Assembly (NCBI GenBank): GCA_010909165.1
Contig: VJWM01000011.1
Location: forward strand, 372,001-436,000
Reading direction: 5' to 3'
DNA length: 64,000 nt
Origin: Anthoceros angustus
Lineage: Eukaryota > Streptophyta > Anthocerotopsida > Anthocerotales > Anthocerotaceae
A program made the position numbers and the translations under genes. Shown here one piece after another: positions 11,257 to 23,050 of the stretch (the stretch's first letter is position 1; the number at the start of each line of letters is the position of its first letter). The notes under the pieces were generated by a model. The model was not told the DNA's origin. It saw only the letters and a list, made by a program, of their open reading frames with translations, and made no database searches.

Positions 11257-13572
11257 TCAAGGCAATACGCTTGTCAGGTAGTGAGGTAAACCCATCTCCT
11301 CCAGAGGAATTCCAAACTCTGCCAGCTTTGCCTCGAAGGCTTTGACCACATCATTGTGTGCCTGTTGGTGAGCATCAATGACGAGGATCAGTGAAAGAGC
11401 TGACGGGCGTGAGAAAGGTTCAGATGCATTCGGTTTTGGTATGTGCTTGCCTTGGTGACCTTGCCGATGTCATACAGGAGGGACCTGATTTGCGAGTTTT
11501 TGGCTTCCAGCACGTTCTCAATGTCATCAAGCATGCCAGGTTCAAGTTTTGCCTTCTTCAACGCTTCACCCAGTTGTAATTCCTGCTTGGAGTTATCAAC
11601 CCAGTAAGCCACATAAGAAGACTATTCCTGCTTGATTGTACCAAGCACGTGATGCGGTGTAGTTTTTACCTTCGACTCAAGCTTTTCTCCAAGCACCTGC
11701 ACTTTTCGTTGTAACAGCATACTCTTGAGTCCGCACTTCTGTTGCACTTCAAATATGCTGTTCTCGAATCGTGCATGAAGTTCATTCCGCTCTGCTGTTA
11801 CCTGATTCAGAGGACCAGGGATGTATGAGGCACTGATGTGTTCTGGGATGCGATGTGGGGGCCCTGTACTGCAGCCCCTCCTCTTACCTGATCGAACTTC
11901 TCTTGAAGAACAGCCATGTCCCATTCAAGGTTCTTAGCCTGCTTGATGGTGTCTAGTAGCTGCACCCTGGTCTGGTGCAGCTGCTTCTTATCCTGTCCAA
12001 AGCAGACTCATGAGCTAAATGCTCACCTGTTCGTTGTGAAACTGGCTCCCTTCACAAAGCTGTATTTACCTTCTCATGATCGACCAACTGTTTCCTGAGA
12101 GTCTCAACCTCTCTCAGAGCTTTAGCCAAAGGCTCCGTCAGCCTTTTGTTCTCTTGAGCAATTTCGTACATTAGCTTCTCGTTCGCTGCCTCCTTCTTCT
12201 TCATGTCAGTCACATCTTCCTGCTCACGTGTCAGACAGAAGGTCAGCTGTAAGGCCTCACTGAACCCACTTTTACAAGAAACAATCCTTAAAAGAGAAGA
12301 GCACCTTCAAAGTCTTGATAAGATCAAGATTATTATGGGTGATATCGTTGTAGTAGCATTTGATCTCTGTAAAAGCCTCTTCATGTTTCCTCATCAAGTC
12401 ATTGATATGGACGTTCTTCCTTTCCTCTATCTCGAGGATCTCATTCTTACGTCGTAGATCTGCTTCCTCCCTCAAGATCCTCATCTGCTTCGACACTGTG
12501 TACCTTTCTCAGACACCCTTTCAGATTACAACGAAGTACACAAGAAAGTCCAGCATTTTACCTGTTTGTCACACTTCTGCACCAGCTCCTTAGACGCCAC
12601 TTCAAACTCTTGTCTCATTTTAGTTATCTCTTTAGCGTTATCCTGTCAAATAACATCACCCTGCTGATGATCAAATGTCTGTAATCAACTCCAATCTGCA
12701 CCTACTTATAGTGCATTCGTTGCAAGATTTCGATACCAGCTTGAATTGCCTAATTGTTTCATCGTACGACACCTCCAACTCCTTGTTTTTTTCCTTCAAG
12801 GACCGTTTGTCTACCCTGCATTTTGTGCCCCAGAACTGCATCAGAGCAGTGAAAGCAGTTAGACCTCCTGTTCTCTGATGCCCATACATGAACTAAGACA
12901 AACTCTAGCTAGGAAATAGAGGATGCAACACCTGCAATAAATCACAACAAGAGCTGGACATGGGACATACAGGTGTTCTTGTTCACGCTTTGCAGCCAGT
13001 TCCCTTTGCACCTTCAGAGCCATTTCGTGCTCTGTTTTAAGTGCAGCTATTGTATGTTGTTGCTCGAATAAGAGATGCTTCATCTTCTGGTTGTAGACCT
13101 GCAAATGAATTCCAGAAAGCCTCATGCTCCCCGAATGTTTTTGTTGGGGGGCCACTCTTCTTCGAAAGGAAAATTTTCGTACCTTCAATTCAACCTGTTG
13201 CTGTTCCTCCATACGCTCCAGCTCACGCTCTCGATTTCTGATCTCTGCCTGTAAATTCTCATTTTCTTTCTTCGTGATCTCCCAAAAGGCCGCAATCTTA
13301 TCCTGAACAATCGCACAGATGCCACATCCATCACCTCCATGAAAGTGCGACCGCCGGAGCCTGTGAATTGACAAAAATTGAACAATTGCTCATTTCCTCA
13401 CCCTTTCAAGTTGCATGTAATTCCTGTCCTGTTCCTCTTTGGTCTTCTCAATTGTGAGATTCGCAATTTTCAGATTTAGCTCTTTAGGAGTCGGCCCTTT
13501 GGGACCATCATCCTTCTTCTTGCCCTTCCCTTTCTTCCCCTTCCCCTTCTTCCCGTCCTTTTTGGGCCCCAT
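11257..13572 (-). CDS. DRC4: Nexin-dynein regulatory complex subunit 4 (GAS8-like)
   Basis: A structural coiled-coil subunit of the nexin-dynein regulatory complex of motile axonemes. The start is lysine-rich ([18 protein letters not shown] at 13570-13572), as in animal GAS8. Successive exons give [61 protein letters not shown] with [36 protein letters not shown]; and [19 protein letters not shown]. The last exon reads [20 protein letters not shown] and stops at 11257-11259. These blocks follow the order of the GAS8 family along its full length, so the gene looks complete and multi-exonic. Land plants with swimming sperm keep such genes and seed plants without flagella lose them. It lies head-to-tail with DHFS, about 215 bp away. 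Confidence 0.92.
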
Positions 13573-13787
13573 AGTTGCAAACGCCGCTCCTCGCGCACCG
13601 CAAGCGGATCAAGAAGAAAGAGTTGACGGGGATCACGAACAGACCGTATTTGCAGGCATCAATTCGTTGAAATCGCAATCTGAGGATGCAGATGCGGAAT
13701 GCAGCACAAGAGATACAAGGCAGGAAGACGCTGAAATTTCGCTTGCAACTGTCGGCAATCCTGAGACTCTGAAACGAATATTAAAAG

Positions 13788-16467
13788 TTAGGGTTCAAAG
13801 ACTTGCAATACTGTTGTGTAGTTAGTTGAGCGTTCAGCCGATCGCCGACACGACAGAAGGGAGAGGGCAGAAGCGACTGCGTGCATCGAGCCCGTTACGC
13901 AGATGATTCCCTGCCCTGCCGAAGCTTCACAAGCGGCTTGAATTGCAGTGGCAACAGAACCTGAAGAGCTTAGGACACTGAGAGAAACTCCCGCTCTTTC
14001 GGCCTCTCTCGTCCACAGTTGAGCCAGTAGGGAAGCAGATGCGGATCGTTTCTCACTCCCAGCTACAAGAGTCTGCGTGGTGATAACCAACCGAGGTTTC
14101 CTCCTCGAGCCTGCACCACAATCAGCTGTCAGCTACCGTTGCACTCCACACAGAGAGCTGTGATGTGTTATCCGAGAGCTGTACCGGAGAGAAACGCAGA
14201 TGCAAATCCCGCGTGATCCTTATCAGATGCCATTGCCACGACAAGTGCCAGGTGTTCCTCGGGGACAGCCTGCAAAGTATTTGCCAGAGCTGCTGCGGAT
14301 TCGGCAGTGTGAGCTGGGAGGATGTACAGCAACAAAGAAAATTTCAGCATGCAAGCTGTTAACAACCTTGCGCGTTCACACGTTGAGCGCAATCTGCATT
14401 CTTTGTGTGTGTGAGGAGTACCTCCATCCAGAACAATGGTGAAGCCAGCACAACCCAGTTGCTCCGCTTCCTTTCGAGTGAGGACTTGGAACCTTCCAGG
14501 CATGTGAGCAGTCTCTAGGCCAGCCTTTATGGAATGGTCCGTAATGTTCCAACCTGAACAGCAACCACTGACATAACCTGAATGTTTCCATCATGGAAAG
14601 AAAAATGGGTGAACACGAACCATGGCGATCCTATACCTTGACTACGAAGGACCAAGGCTGCACAAACAGAAGTGACGGCGTTATCAAGCTGTTGGACTCC
14701 AAGCAAGCGTAACCTCAGATCGGTTGAGCTGAAGTTCTGTTCATCCGAATCTTGTCAGAAATTTGGCGATGCAGCTAAGAGGTCCTGTGCTCACAGCGTG
14801 CTTACTTGATGTGCACCTAGATGCATGCAACCCGCTGAGGCATTCTTTACGCACCTTTCTTGTTGCTGACAAGCACTCACTCTTTCCCTCCAGGTTCACG
14901 GTCAGATCACATATCTGAAAAGTATCTTCATTCTCGAATACTACATCTTTGACAGAATGAGCAACATCCGGGCCAAAAGCCTTTATCACAGAGGACTGCT
15001 TGCGAGCTGCTACGCTGTATATTGTCTCCTCGGCCACTCTATGTGGTTGGTGTCCCACTATGACCTGCAAGACCTTATGTATCACATTTACTGGTCCCGA
15101 AGCACTGGTTGCCCATTTCATACTCCCAAGATATGGACGATGGAAAGACCACATACCGGACGACCCTCTTTGATGATGCCGGCCTTAGCAAGTGCAATGT
15201 TTTCTAAGCAGCCACCCAAAGCTGCCATATGCTCTTCACCGATGCTCACAATGACAGACGCTGCTAGTCCAGCAGGTGGCACCACATTGGTTGCATCCCG
15301 CGCACCACCTAACCCAACCTGCTATCATTTGAGTCAGTGGCTCTTCATGGAGGCAGGAAAAGACGGCACAAACACTGAATTCGCCATACCTCAATCACTG
15401 CCACATCAACTTTCTCCCTGGCAAAGTGCGTAAAAGCCAATGCTGTCAACACCTGCAAGCAACTTCATCTGAAAAGGATAAGCTGCTAGCTCTCCACCAC
15501 GGCAGATATGGATGGCATAACTCCCAGACTCAGTATCCACAAGACAACTGGTTTGGCACCTGGTAGGACCTCAAAATGCGTCAGAGCCCCCGACTCAAAA
15601 GCCACTGCCTCATGGAGAGCGCATCTCGTGTCGTCAAACAGCTTCCCTAAAGAGGCCTCAGATATGGGCTCTGCCGTTCTTCCTGATACTATTCTTTCAC
15701 GAATGGAGAGGAGATGTGGACTGCCGAGCCAGCAACGCCAGAATTCTCAGAACTGAAAGAAAGCAGTGCTCCCAACATACCTAAATGATTGGTCCGAGCA
15801 ACAGCGTACCTGGTGTAAGTCCCTACAGAAAATCCGGCTGCCCGTAGGATGCTGCTGATGAAGGTAACGGTGGAGCCCTTGCCCTTGGTGCCAGCGACAT
15901 GCACAATCTGCCACAAGGGTAAGTCAGCTTTCTGGGCAGATGTCGTGTCCAGCAGGCCAGGGCAAGCTGGAGACGTGAATTTAGATTTGCACATACTGGG
16001 TACTGGAGATGAGGATCATTCAGGCGTGCCAGTAACCGCCTCATTGGATCAAGGTCAAAGCCATGTTTAGACTCTGTGCCTGCTCCCTCTGGCACCCCCT
16101 GTTTCTCGAAATTCTTCAGGGAGTCCAGGAATTGAATCAGCGGCTTGGAGAGTTCATGGTCATGGCAGTCTGTGCCTCGTTGCACCGCAGGGTCCTTCTT
16201 GTCCAGGAAGCCGGTCATCCTCTCCACAGGGACATGAGATCCCCCGCTAAAAGCTGAACACAGGAAGCTTCTTCCCACCTCCAACCTCAGGGACCCCAGA
16301 GAAGACCGGTCTTTCGACGTGAATTTGCTCCGCACAGGGACAGCAGCAGAGCGGGCGACCTGTGTGGACGAAAGCCAGCTCAAAATCTCGTGCCCAATTC
16401 TGGGCCAGCCCCGGTACCGCATGGATACCGCAGGTCTTCGCCACAGGGAGAGAAAAAGGAAGAGCAA
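13788..16467 (-). CDS. DHFS: Dihydrofolate synthetase (FolC/FPGS family)
   Basis: This enzyme joins dihydropteroate and glutamate using ATP to make dihydrofolate. The plant form is mitochondrial. The first exon starts [20 protein letters not shown], a plausible targeting presequence, and continues [20 protein letters not shown] and [20 protein letters not shown]. The ATP-binding loop reads [20 protein letters not shown] (about 15,850-15,910). Later exons give [20 protein letters not shown] and [11 protein letters not shown] (about 15,160-15,250), [24 protein letters not shown] and, at the C-terminus, [20 protein letters not shown] and [12 protein letters not shown]. The set matches plant DHFS better than the polyglutamylating FPGS paralogues. 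Introns are short. The start could also be Met16. Confidence 0.9.
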
Positions 16468-16660
16468 TTGAAGGGCCGGATAGCGCCTAATAGCAGCCCA
16501 ACCGGATGTTTCCTTTTGTTTGCTCAGAGGAGCTCTATTGCTGGAACAGTCCAGCTACAAGGCGAAGGTGGTCCTCCCTGACCAATGTGGCAGAAGGCAG
16601 CAAAATTAGCCTAACAATTCAGGAAGTCTAACAATACTAGATTTATGTAACAGGACTTGA

Positions 16661-18064
16661 TCAACCCAGAGTCTGGATGGCTCGATCAAACGCTGACTCC
16701 GCATGTGAAGCACGCTGGACAAGGACGTGATCTGGGTGGGATGCCTTCAATTGACTGCAACAAAAAAGGGTAGCACACATGAGAAATTCATATACAGAAA
16801 CCTTGGGGCCCCTGGCATTCAACCGGCATGTGTTCTGGTGTTGTTGGAACAAACCTGAGATATCGGCTTGTAGGCTTTCCCAAATGAAGACCACATACGA
16901 TCAGATTTGCAAGGGTGTCTGGATTTTTGGAATCCTGCATACAACAGAACAGCTGCCACCCGTTCAATTTACTGGGGTTTGGGGAAGGAAGGCAGGTGAA
17001 GTGCTACTGAAGCGAGAGCCTTGCCTTGTTCAGAGCATCCAGAAGCGTCTGCTCAGCCTCCTCGAAGTGGCCCATATGCATGTTGCAGACAGCACTGCCG
17101 TTCATGATGGGAACGGTGAGGGCATACTTCTCGCACAGCTCCTGAAAAATGTAGAACGCTTCCTGTATCTTGGACCCGCCCTACATGTTCCATAAGCAGT
17201 GCGCAAGTCAGGTGAAACCCGAGCACCTTGCTTCCAAACTGACGCCAGCCAGGGGTGAAAACCCACCACCGCCAGATTGAGCCAGGCATTTGCTAACTGC
17301 GTCAAGGTATGGTCTTCATCAATCTGCTGCATAATCTTGAGCTGCTTTTCAGCAAAATCCGTCCGGTACAGCTTGAGATACAGCTGCAGGTTGAGAGCAT
17401 TTCTGCACAAACAAGGCCAGGCCTCCCTCCAATCAGATCAGATCACCACAAGCCAACAAGACTCTCCAAGGTCAGCCCACTCACAGTTCCAGCGTTCCTC
17501 CGCCATGCGTCAGCTTCAGAGCAGCGTTGTAGTCTTGCTCGCCGGCATAGATAGTCCCAGCAATCAGCAGAAGCGTGGGGTTCGTGGCAATTGCAGCATC
17601 CGCTAGCCACTCTCGCAGGCTCTCCAGCGCCTTGGCCTGCACGTACAAACCAAAAACCCTAAAACTGGCCATCCCTCCTTTCCGCATCCAATCACACCCA
17701 TTCGACCCCAGGAGCCAGACACCATACCCTCTTGTCTCCCCCCAACAGATACTGCGCTAGGAGCTTCACCGCTTGCAGCGCGGTGGGAGCTGAGATGCTG
17801 ATCTCATCGATGACTAGCTGCAAACACAGCGCAAGCGTCAGAATCCATCATCCCACCATGTGACCCAACCCGGAAGCCCATCTGGTGTACCTGGTAGCTC
17901 CCGAGGGCCACATAGGAGCGATAGACGAACACATCCCTCTCCACGCTCTCCGCCTCCGTCAAGCCACCACCATGGGACTCGTTGATGGCTGCCTGGTACG
18001 CCCCCAGGTAGAAGTAGTTGCGCAGCGAGAAGAGCGCATCCGGCCCAGCCCCGGCCCCGCTCAT
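16661..18064 (-). CDS. Coatomer subunit epsilon
   Basis: Epsilon-COP is a TPR-like solenoid subunit of the COPI coat, acting in Golgi-to-ER retrograde vesicle transport. The start is set at [18 protein letters not shown] (ATG at 18062-18064) because the family begins directly before LF.LRN.FYLGAYQ. Further exons give [82 protein letters not shown] and [14 protein letters not shown]. The protein ends [20 protein letters not shown] and then stops at 16661-16663. Upstream in-frame ATGs (18,166) would add an unlikely leader. The gene is minus strand, 194 bp from DHFS, and divergent from BUD13. Confidence 0.92.
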
Positions 18065-18366
18065 CCTCGCTCCCTGCAATCTGCAACCTGCAAGATCCCT
18101 TCCTTGCAAATGCAGATGCAAATGCAAATGCACTCCCGTCGCCCGCAACAGACTCCGATCTCTCACAGCTCGCCCCTTGCTATGGTCTTCTCCGGCTATC
18201 GTGTTGTCAATTCGACGTTGTCTAACTAATTTGACGCCGTCTAATTAGACGGCCGTCTAATTACACTGCTCTGGACAGCACCATTTTGCGTTGTTCTAGG
18301 GTCTACCTATGTAGCGAAGTGCAGCTGGAAGGGAGGGGCCGGGGCGCGGATCAGCAGCCCGTAGGG
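18065..18366. promoter_or_regulatory. Divergent promoter between epsilon-COP and BUD13
   Basis: About 300 bp separates two divergent starts, so the promoters must overlap. The interval contains an exact 16-bp palindrome CCGTCTAATTAGACGG at 18237-18252. Related half-sites flank it: GTTGTCTAACTAATT upstream and CCGTCTAATTACAC immediately downstream, giving three spaced GTCTAA(C)TAATT-like elements. I infer a symmetric regulatory site, not a known named motif. Confidence 0.5.
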
Positions 18367-20532
18367 ATGAAGCGCATCAGTAGCGCGGCAGCCCAGGCGC
18401 TAACGTTCGGGCCCGGCTTTGATGACGGCGATGAGGAGCCATCGGAATTCGGCCTGTCCGGGGAGCTCTCACCGCAGCGGAAGAGGAAGGTGTTTTCGGA
18501 CTACGCGTCTCCTCCGCGACGGAAGAAGAAGAAGGTGAAGGCTGTCGAGGGCCAGGGCCAGGGCCTTTCCCCTCCTCGGAAGAAGAGCAGTGGTTCCTCT
18601 CCCTCGGGGCACAGGAATGGCGTCGGTGCGAGGGAAGGTCGGGGCGATGGCGGACATGTGGAGCGCTCGGAGCGGAGTAAGGACGGGGATGCGGGGAGGA
18701 GAAGGAGGAGTCGAGAAGGGAGTCCTGATGAGCGTGATTTGTCCCCTGCAAGGAGAAGGAAGAACGACGGCGACCGGGAGCGTTTGTCGCCGCCGAGGAA
18801 GAGGCAGAATGGCTTGGAGGACTTGTCACCGCCTCGGCGAGGGAAGCGGAGCGGTGTGGAAGATTTGTCGCCTCCACGGAGAGGGAGGGAGTCTGGTGGA
18901 GTCCAAGATCTGTCGCCTCCGCGGAGAGGGAGGGAGTCTGGCGGAGTCCAAGATCTGTCGCCTCCGCGAAGGAGGAGGGACGGTGTTGCTGTGGAGGATT
19001 TGTCACTTCCGCGGAGGAGGAAGGGCGTGTCGCCTCACCAAAGAATGAGGGAGAGTGTTCGTGTGGAGGATTTCTCATCGCCGCGGAGGAGGAAGCCGTC
19101 ACCTCCTGAGCGAAGGAGGGACAGTGTTCGTGTGGAGGATGTATCACCTACGCGGAGGAGGAAGGAGAGTGGGCGTGCACAGGATCTGTCACCTCCGCAG
19201 AGGAGGAGGGATGCGGGTGGCCTCGAAGATCTGTCACCTCCGCGAGGGAGGAAAGAAAGTGGAGGTGCACAGGATCTGTCGCCTCCGCGGAGGACGAAGG
19301 AGGCTGGTGGAGTCGAAGATCTGTCACCTCCGCGAGGGAGGAAGGCGAGCGGACGAGCACAGGAGCTGTCTCCTCCGCAGAGGAGGAAGGATGCCGGGGG
19401 ACTCGAAGATCTGTCACCTCCGCGAGGGAGCAAGGAGAGTGGACGTGCGCAAGACCTGTGGCCTCCGCGGAGGGCGAAGGATGCCGGCGGACTTGAAGAT
19501 CTGTCACCTCCGCGAGAGAGGAAGGAGAGTGGACAATCACAGGATCTGTCGCCTCCACGTAGGAGGAAGGAGGCCGGCGGGCTCGAAGATCTATCACCTC
19601 CGCGAGGGAGGAAGGAGAGTGGACGCGCACAGGATTTGTCACTTCCACGGAGGAGGAAGGATGCGGGCGGACTCGAAGATCTGTCACCTCCGCGAGGGAG
19701 AAAGGAGAGCGGACGTGCACTGGATCTATCACCTCCGCGGAGGGGGAAGGAGAGCGGCGGAGTTGGAGATCCGGTGGATCGTTTTCCTTCGAGGCGGGGT
19801 GATAGACAGGATCAGGAGACTGTTGTGAGGAAGGACGACAGAAATGAGCGTGGTGGCGGCGAGAAGCGGGGAAAGAACATGATGGATGGGGCTGCCGCCG
19901 GACTCAGGGTAGATCAGGACATCAAAGCGGATATAGAGCGGAAGAGACTGGCGGACATGAAAGAGCTAGCGTCGATGGATGCATCTCAAAGTGGACGTGG
20001 TGCGCAAACTGTGTATCGAGATAAGCGGGGAAGGAGGCTGGAGGGCCTGGAGGAGTTGCTACGGCAGCAGGAGGGCACGAAGAAGCCTGAATCGAAGCCC
20101 TTGGAGTGGGGCAAAGGCTTGGCTCAGAAGAGGGACGCTGAGATTAAGCAACAGGAGCTGGAAGCGGAAGCAAGTAAGCCCTTTGCGCGGTCCAGGGACG
20201 ATCCTGAGCTGGAAAAAACACTCCGGGAGAGGGTCAGATGGGGCGATCCCATGGCACACCTTGTCAAGGGCGGGGCGGAGCCTGAACTTGAGGACTTCGG
20301 GGCACGGGAGGACTTGAAAGAGTCGGGATTCAATATTCCTCAAGACATACCCCCGCATAGTTGGATCAAGAGGAAGATTGCGCCACCTGCTAATCGCTAT
20401 GGGATCAAACCGGGCAGGCACTGGGACGGAGTGGACCGTAGCTCTGGGTATGAGAAAGAGTTGGTCAAGCAGCAGAACGAGAGACGGGCCAACGAGAAGG
20501 AAGCTTATCGTTGGTCTGTAGCCGATATGTGA
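18367..20532 (+). CDS. BUD13: Pre-mRNA-splicing factor BUD13 (CWC26)
   Basis: BUD13 is a subunit of the retention-and-splicing (RES) complex on the spliceosome. The conserved C-terminal domain is intact: TVYRDKRGRRLEGLEELLRQ, KPLEWGKGLAQKRDAE, FNIPQDIPPHSWIKRKIAPP, NRYGIKPGRHWDGVDRSSGY and the terminal EAYRWSVADM. The middle is a very long arginine/serine-type repeat tract built on DLSPPR, an expanded form of the repeats seen in other BUD13 proteins. The start is set at Met in MKRISSAAAQALTFGPGFD; an upstream in-frame ATG at 18286 would add 27 residues. The usual short N-terminal YLKRYL-type block of the family is not visible, so either an upstream exon is missed or this protein lacks it. It is single-exon, about 721 residues. 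Confidence 0.9.
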   Translation: MKRISSAAAQALTFGPGFDDGDEEPSEFGLSGELSPQRKRKVFSDYASPPRRKKKKVKAVEGQGQGLSPPRKKSSGSSPSGHRNGVGAREGRGDGGHVERSERSKDGDAGRRRRSREGSPDERDLSPARRRKNDGDRERLSPPRKRQNGLEDLSPPRRGKRSGVEDLSPPRRGRESGGVQDLSPPRRGRESGGVQDLSPPRRRRDGVAVEDLSLPRRRKGVSPHQRMRESVRVEDFSSPRRRKPSPPERRRDSVRVEDVSPTRRRKESGRAQDLSPPQRRRDAGGLEDLSPPRGRKESGGAQDLSPPRRTKEAGGVEDLSPPRGRKASGRAQELSPPQRRKDAGGLEDLSPPRGSKESGRAQDLWPPRRAKDAGGLEDLSPPRERKESGQSQDLSPPRRRKEAGGLEDLSPPRGRKESGRAQDLSLPRRRKDAGGLEDLSPPRGRKESGRALDLSPPRRGKESGGVGDPVDRFPSRRGDRQDQETVVRKDDRNERGGGEKRGKNMMDGAAAGLRVDQDIKADIERKRLADMKELASMDASQSGRGAQTVYRDKRGRRLEGLEELLRQQEGTKKPESKPLEWGKGLAQKRDAEIKQQELEAEASKPFARSRDDPELEKTLRERVRWGDPMAHLVKGGAEPELEDFGAREDLKESGFNIPQDIPPHSWIKRKIAPPANRYGIKPGRHWDGVDRSSGYEKELVKQQNERRANEKEAYRWSVADM
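18815..19770 (+). repeat. Coding minisatellite: DLSPPR repeats in BUD13
   Basis: About twenty units of 15 codons (45 bp). In the later part they alternate as a 30-codon dimer, DLSPPRRRKDAGGLE followed by DLSPPRGRKESGRAQ. Because the unit length is a multiple of three, long open frames also appear in other frames and on the minus strand here; those are shadows. Confidence 0.9.
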
Positions 20533-21351
20533 AAGCAATCCCCTTGGTGTGGAGCTGCTTGGATTTTTTTTTGTGTCTGGTGACGGCACAAGGTATGTCA
20601 CTGATCACCTACCTGAGAAATCCAGGCAGACGAGTGTGCTGGTTGTCGACTTCTCTTGTGCTCCGGTGAGAGAGTCCTCACTTGCCTCAGCTGTATGAGG
20701 CGCCGCTGTGCGTTTGGCCAGCAGCTTTACAGAAGACAGCCACGGATGGGTAGCAGCAGATGGAGTTGTGGCAGGCAACTGTGGGTTTTTTGTTCTCCTT
20801 GGCACGACAGGACTCCTGCTTTGAGAGATTCAGAGGATGGACATTTTGATCGGGAGTCGTTTTCACATTGTTGTCTTCGACGATGCTTGAGCCTGTTGGT
20901 GTAAGGCATGGCGAACTGCTGTGTAACATCAGAATTGTTAATGGAGTTCTGCAGGACGGGGGAGCGACTGAGGATCCACGCGTTTGACTGACGAAGATGT
21001 AGTACGATGCATCCAAGAGGAAGCTTCCTAACGTTGTTCCTTTTCCCGCCTTATTCAAATGAGCACAGCCAGCTCCCTCTTCAAGTTCTGTCAAGCTGGT
21101 GGAACAAAGCACCTCTGTAACCTTGGGAAAAACCGTTCTGTAGCCGGGTGGGTTCTTGTTGTTGTACCATAATAGAGCTACTTCCTTACTTCGGAAAAGG
21201 TTCGTACTTTCAGATAGTGTAAGTAATGAGAATGTACTATAAGATCCTAAATTTACATAAACTGCTCGTAATTTCATTATTCATTTCACAAGATGTGGTC
21301 TCAGGCACACAATCCCCCGGCGGAGTCAAGCGTAGGTACCCTCAGTACTCA
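20533..21351. other. BUD13 3' flank, no gene assigned
   Basis: Contains a 196-codon minus-strand open frame (20687-21277) with no recognisable domain. I do not call it a gene. Confidence 0.4.
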
Positions 21352-21483
21352 GGGATGACACCAGTTTTAGGGGTGACACTAGTTTTAGGCCGGTACCCTA
21401 TACCATGCCTTCCTTTAGGGATGACACCAGTTTTAGGGGTGACACTAGTTTTAGGCCGGTACCCTATACCATGCCTTCCTTTA
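21352..21483. repeat. Perfect 66-bp tandem duplication
   Basis: The unit starting GGGATGACACCAGTTTTAGG is present twice without change (21352-21417 and 21418-21483). Inside each unit a roughly 20-bp motif ending in AGTTTTAGG occurs twice. It sits at the 3' side of the decayed LINE. Confidence 0.85.
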
Positions 21484-21539
21484 GGTTTTACACTCGGCTG
21501 GGAATTTAGACCTTAGCTGCATAGAAGGTAGATTGCAAT

Positions 21540-23050
21540 GGGGTTGTTCACTTGGTTGCAGTAAGAGCACCCTGTCGGTTGTTATCCCCACTCAAGAGTT
21601 TGGTGGCTTTGACAAAGAACTTACCGAGTTGCAGTGGCGGCACATTCAATATGGCCCTGACAAATTAGCATCAAATGCTAGGCAGCACAGGAGGAAATGT
21701 GCTTCATCATCCACTGGCCCAGTTGTGCACTGTTGGCAGATGCGCACTTCCCTGGACAAGAGTTATAGATCAAGGACCACCCTCAGTTAATGTGCCCTGG
21801 TGTAGAATCGAGCAATTAGCCTGGTGAGATGGAATTGGAGGGGCCATTGGAGATATTGTTGGATTTGGTAGGTGGTGCTTCGGTGGACATGTTGCAAGTA
21901 GTGCAGCTTATGTGTCCCTGGCGTGCTTGTAGGCCATACCTTTCTAAGAAAAGCATTCTCAATATTGGTATTGGTTCTGTTGGCAAATGTCAAGATACCT
22001 TGATGGCATCTAAGTACTCATGAAGTCGATCTAAAGCTTGTTTATTTGCTCCTAGTGTCCTTTACAGCATTTCGGGCCCCAGATCTCGACTCCATGGAGT
22101 GCTATGCTTGCAATTGAAGCTGTAAAGACTGCCGATTGCAGCCAGGATAACATGCAACATTTTCAGCTATCATCATGTTGTGTAGAGTGAATAGCCTAGA
22201 CTAAGTGGCCTAGAGCAGTAGTTCTCTATTTATTAGGATTGGCTTGTTGTTGAAGATAAAAAAGTCTAGATACCTGTATGGCGATGTGGCCTCAATTTCT
22301 TGCCTATCATACATGGAGTTCTTCCATTAAGCTTTTAAAATACCTATATGAGAGTGACTTGGTTTTGCCAAAGTTGACAGTCGAGTGGCGCTCCCTGTAG
22401 AAGAATTCAAGTGCCTTGAGTAGTTTTTGCATGCCCCATTTCCTGGTAGACAATAGCACCAAGTCATAGGCAAGGAGAAGGTAGCACAATCTGTTGGCGA
22501 GGTAGTCGACGATCCAATTCCCCGGATTCCATTCTGCCTTGCATTGCTTGGATGTAAATACAAAACAGGAAGGGGCTCATAGGGCAGCCTTGTTTGACAC
22601 CAGCATGGCTAAACAAAGCCCTTGTTCTATCGTTTGTTAGGCGCTTGATAGATAGCTCGTTATACTAGTATGCGACCTACATGGCTCTAACCAGATGGGC
22701 TGGGACACCTTCCTCTTTAAGAACTTGCCAGAGCATGGGTGTGGGCACCTTATGAAAAGCTTCTGGAAGTCGATGAAACAGTAGTGCAAGGTACGTTTGG
22801 TGGCCTTGGCATGGTCAATAACTGTTGTTGTGAGCGTGAGGACGTGGTCCATGTATCCCATACCCTTATGGAAGCCAGCTTAGCTTATATTCCCTTGTTG
22901 GATACTGAGCTCCCGCAGCCTGGTATCATAACACTTACTGAAGACCTTAAGAAGAAGGTGGTTGATATGTATCAATCAGCTTGTAATTGTTGACCAACTC
23001 CTTGGAGTCACCTTTATGAAAAGGTTGGGCATGTGAATGGTCCCACTGGG
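21540..23050 (-). mobile_element. Decayed LINE retrotransposon fragment
   Basis: On the minus strand, frames between 22,860 and 22,300 give DHAKATKRTLHYCFIDFQKL, then GVKQGCPMSPFLF-like sequence, then LAYDLVLLS where an active LINE reverse transcriptase has a YADD-type catalytic box. Near 22,080 the minus strand reads LHGVEIWGP, typical of the C-terminal part of plant LINE ORF2. Several frameshifts and the damaged catalytic box make it a relic. No 5' end or ORF1 is seen. Confidence 0.7.

Noticed and set aside
18377-19828. Long minus-strand and second-frame ORFs over BUD13 (256, 257 and 194 codons)
   Set aside because: They arise because the 45-bp repeat keeps every frame open; the plus frame has the conserved BUD13 C-terminus.
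20687-21277. 196-codon minus-strand ORF
   Set aside because: No domain, no splice context, no repeat; composition does not look like the neighbouring real genes.
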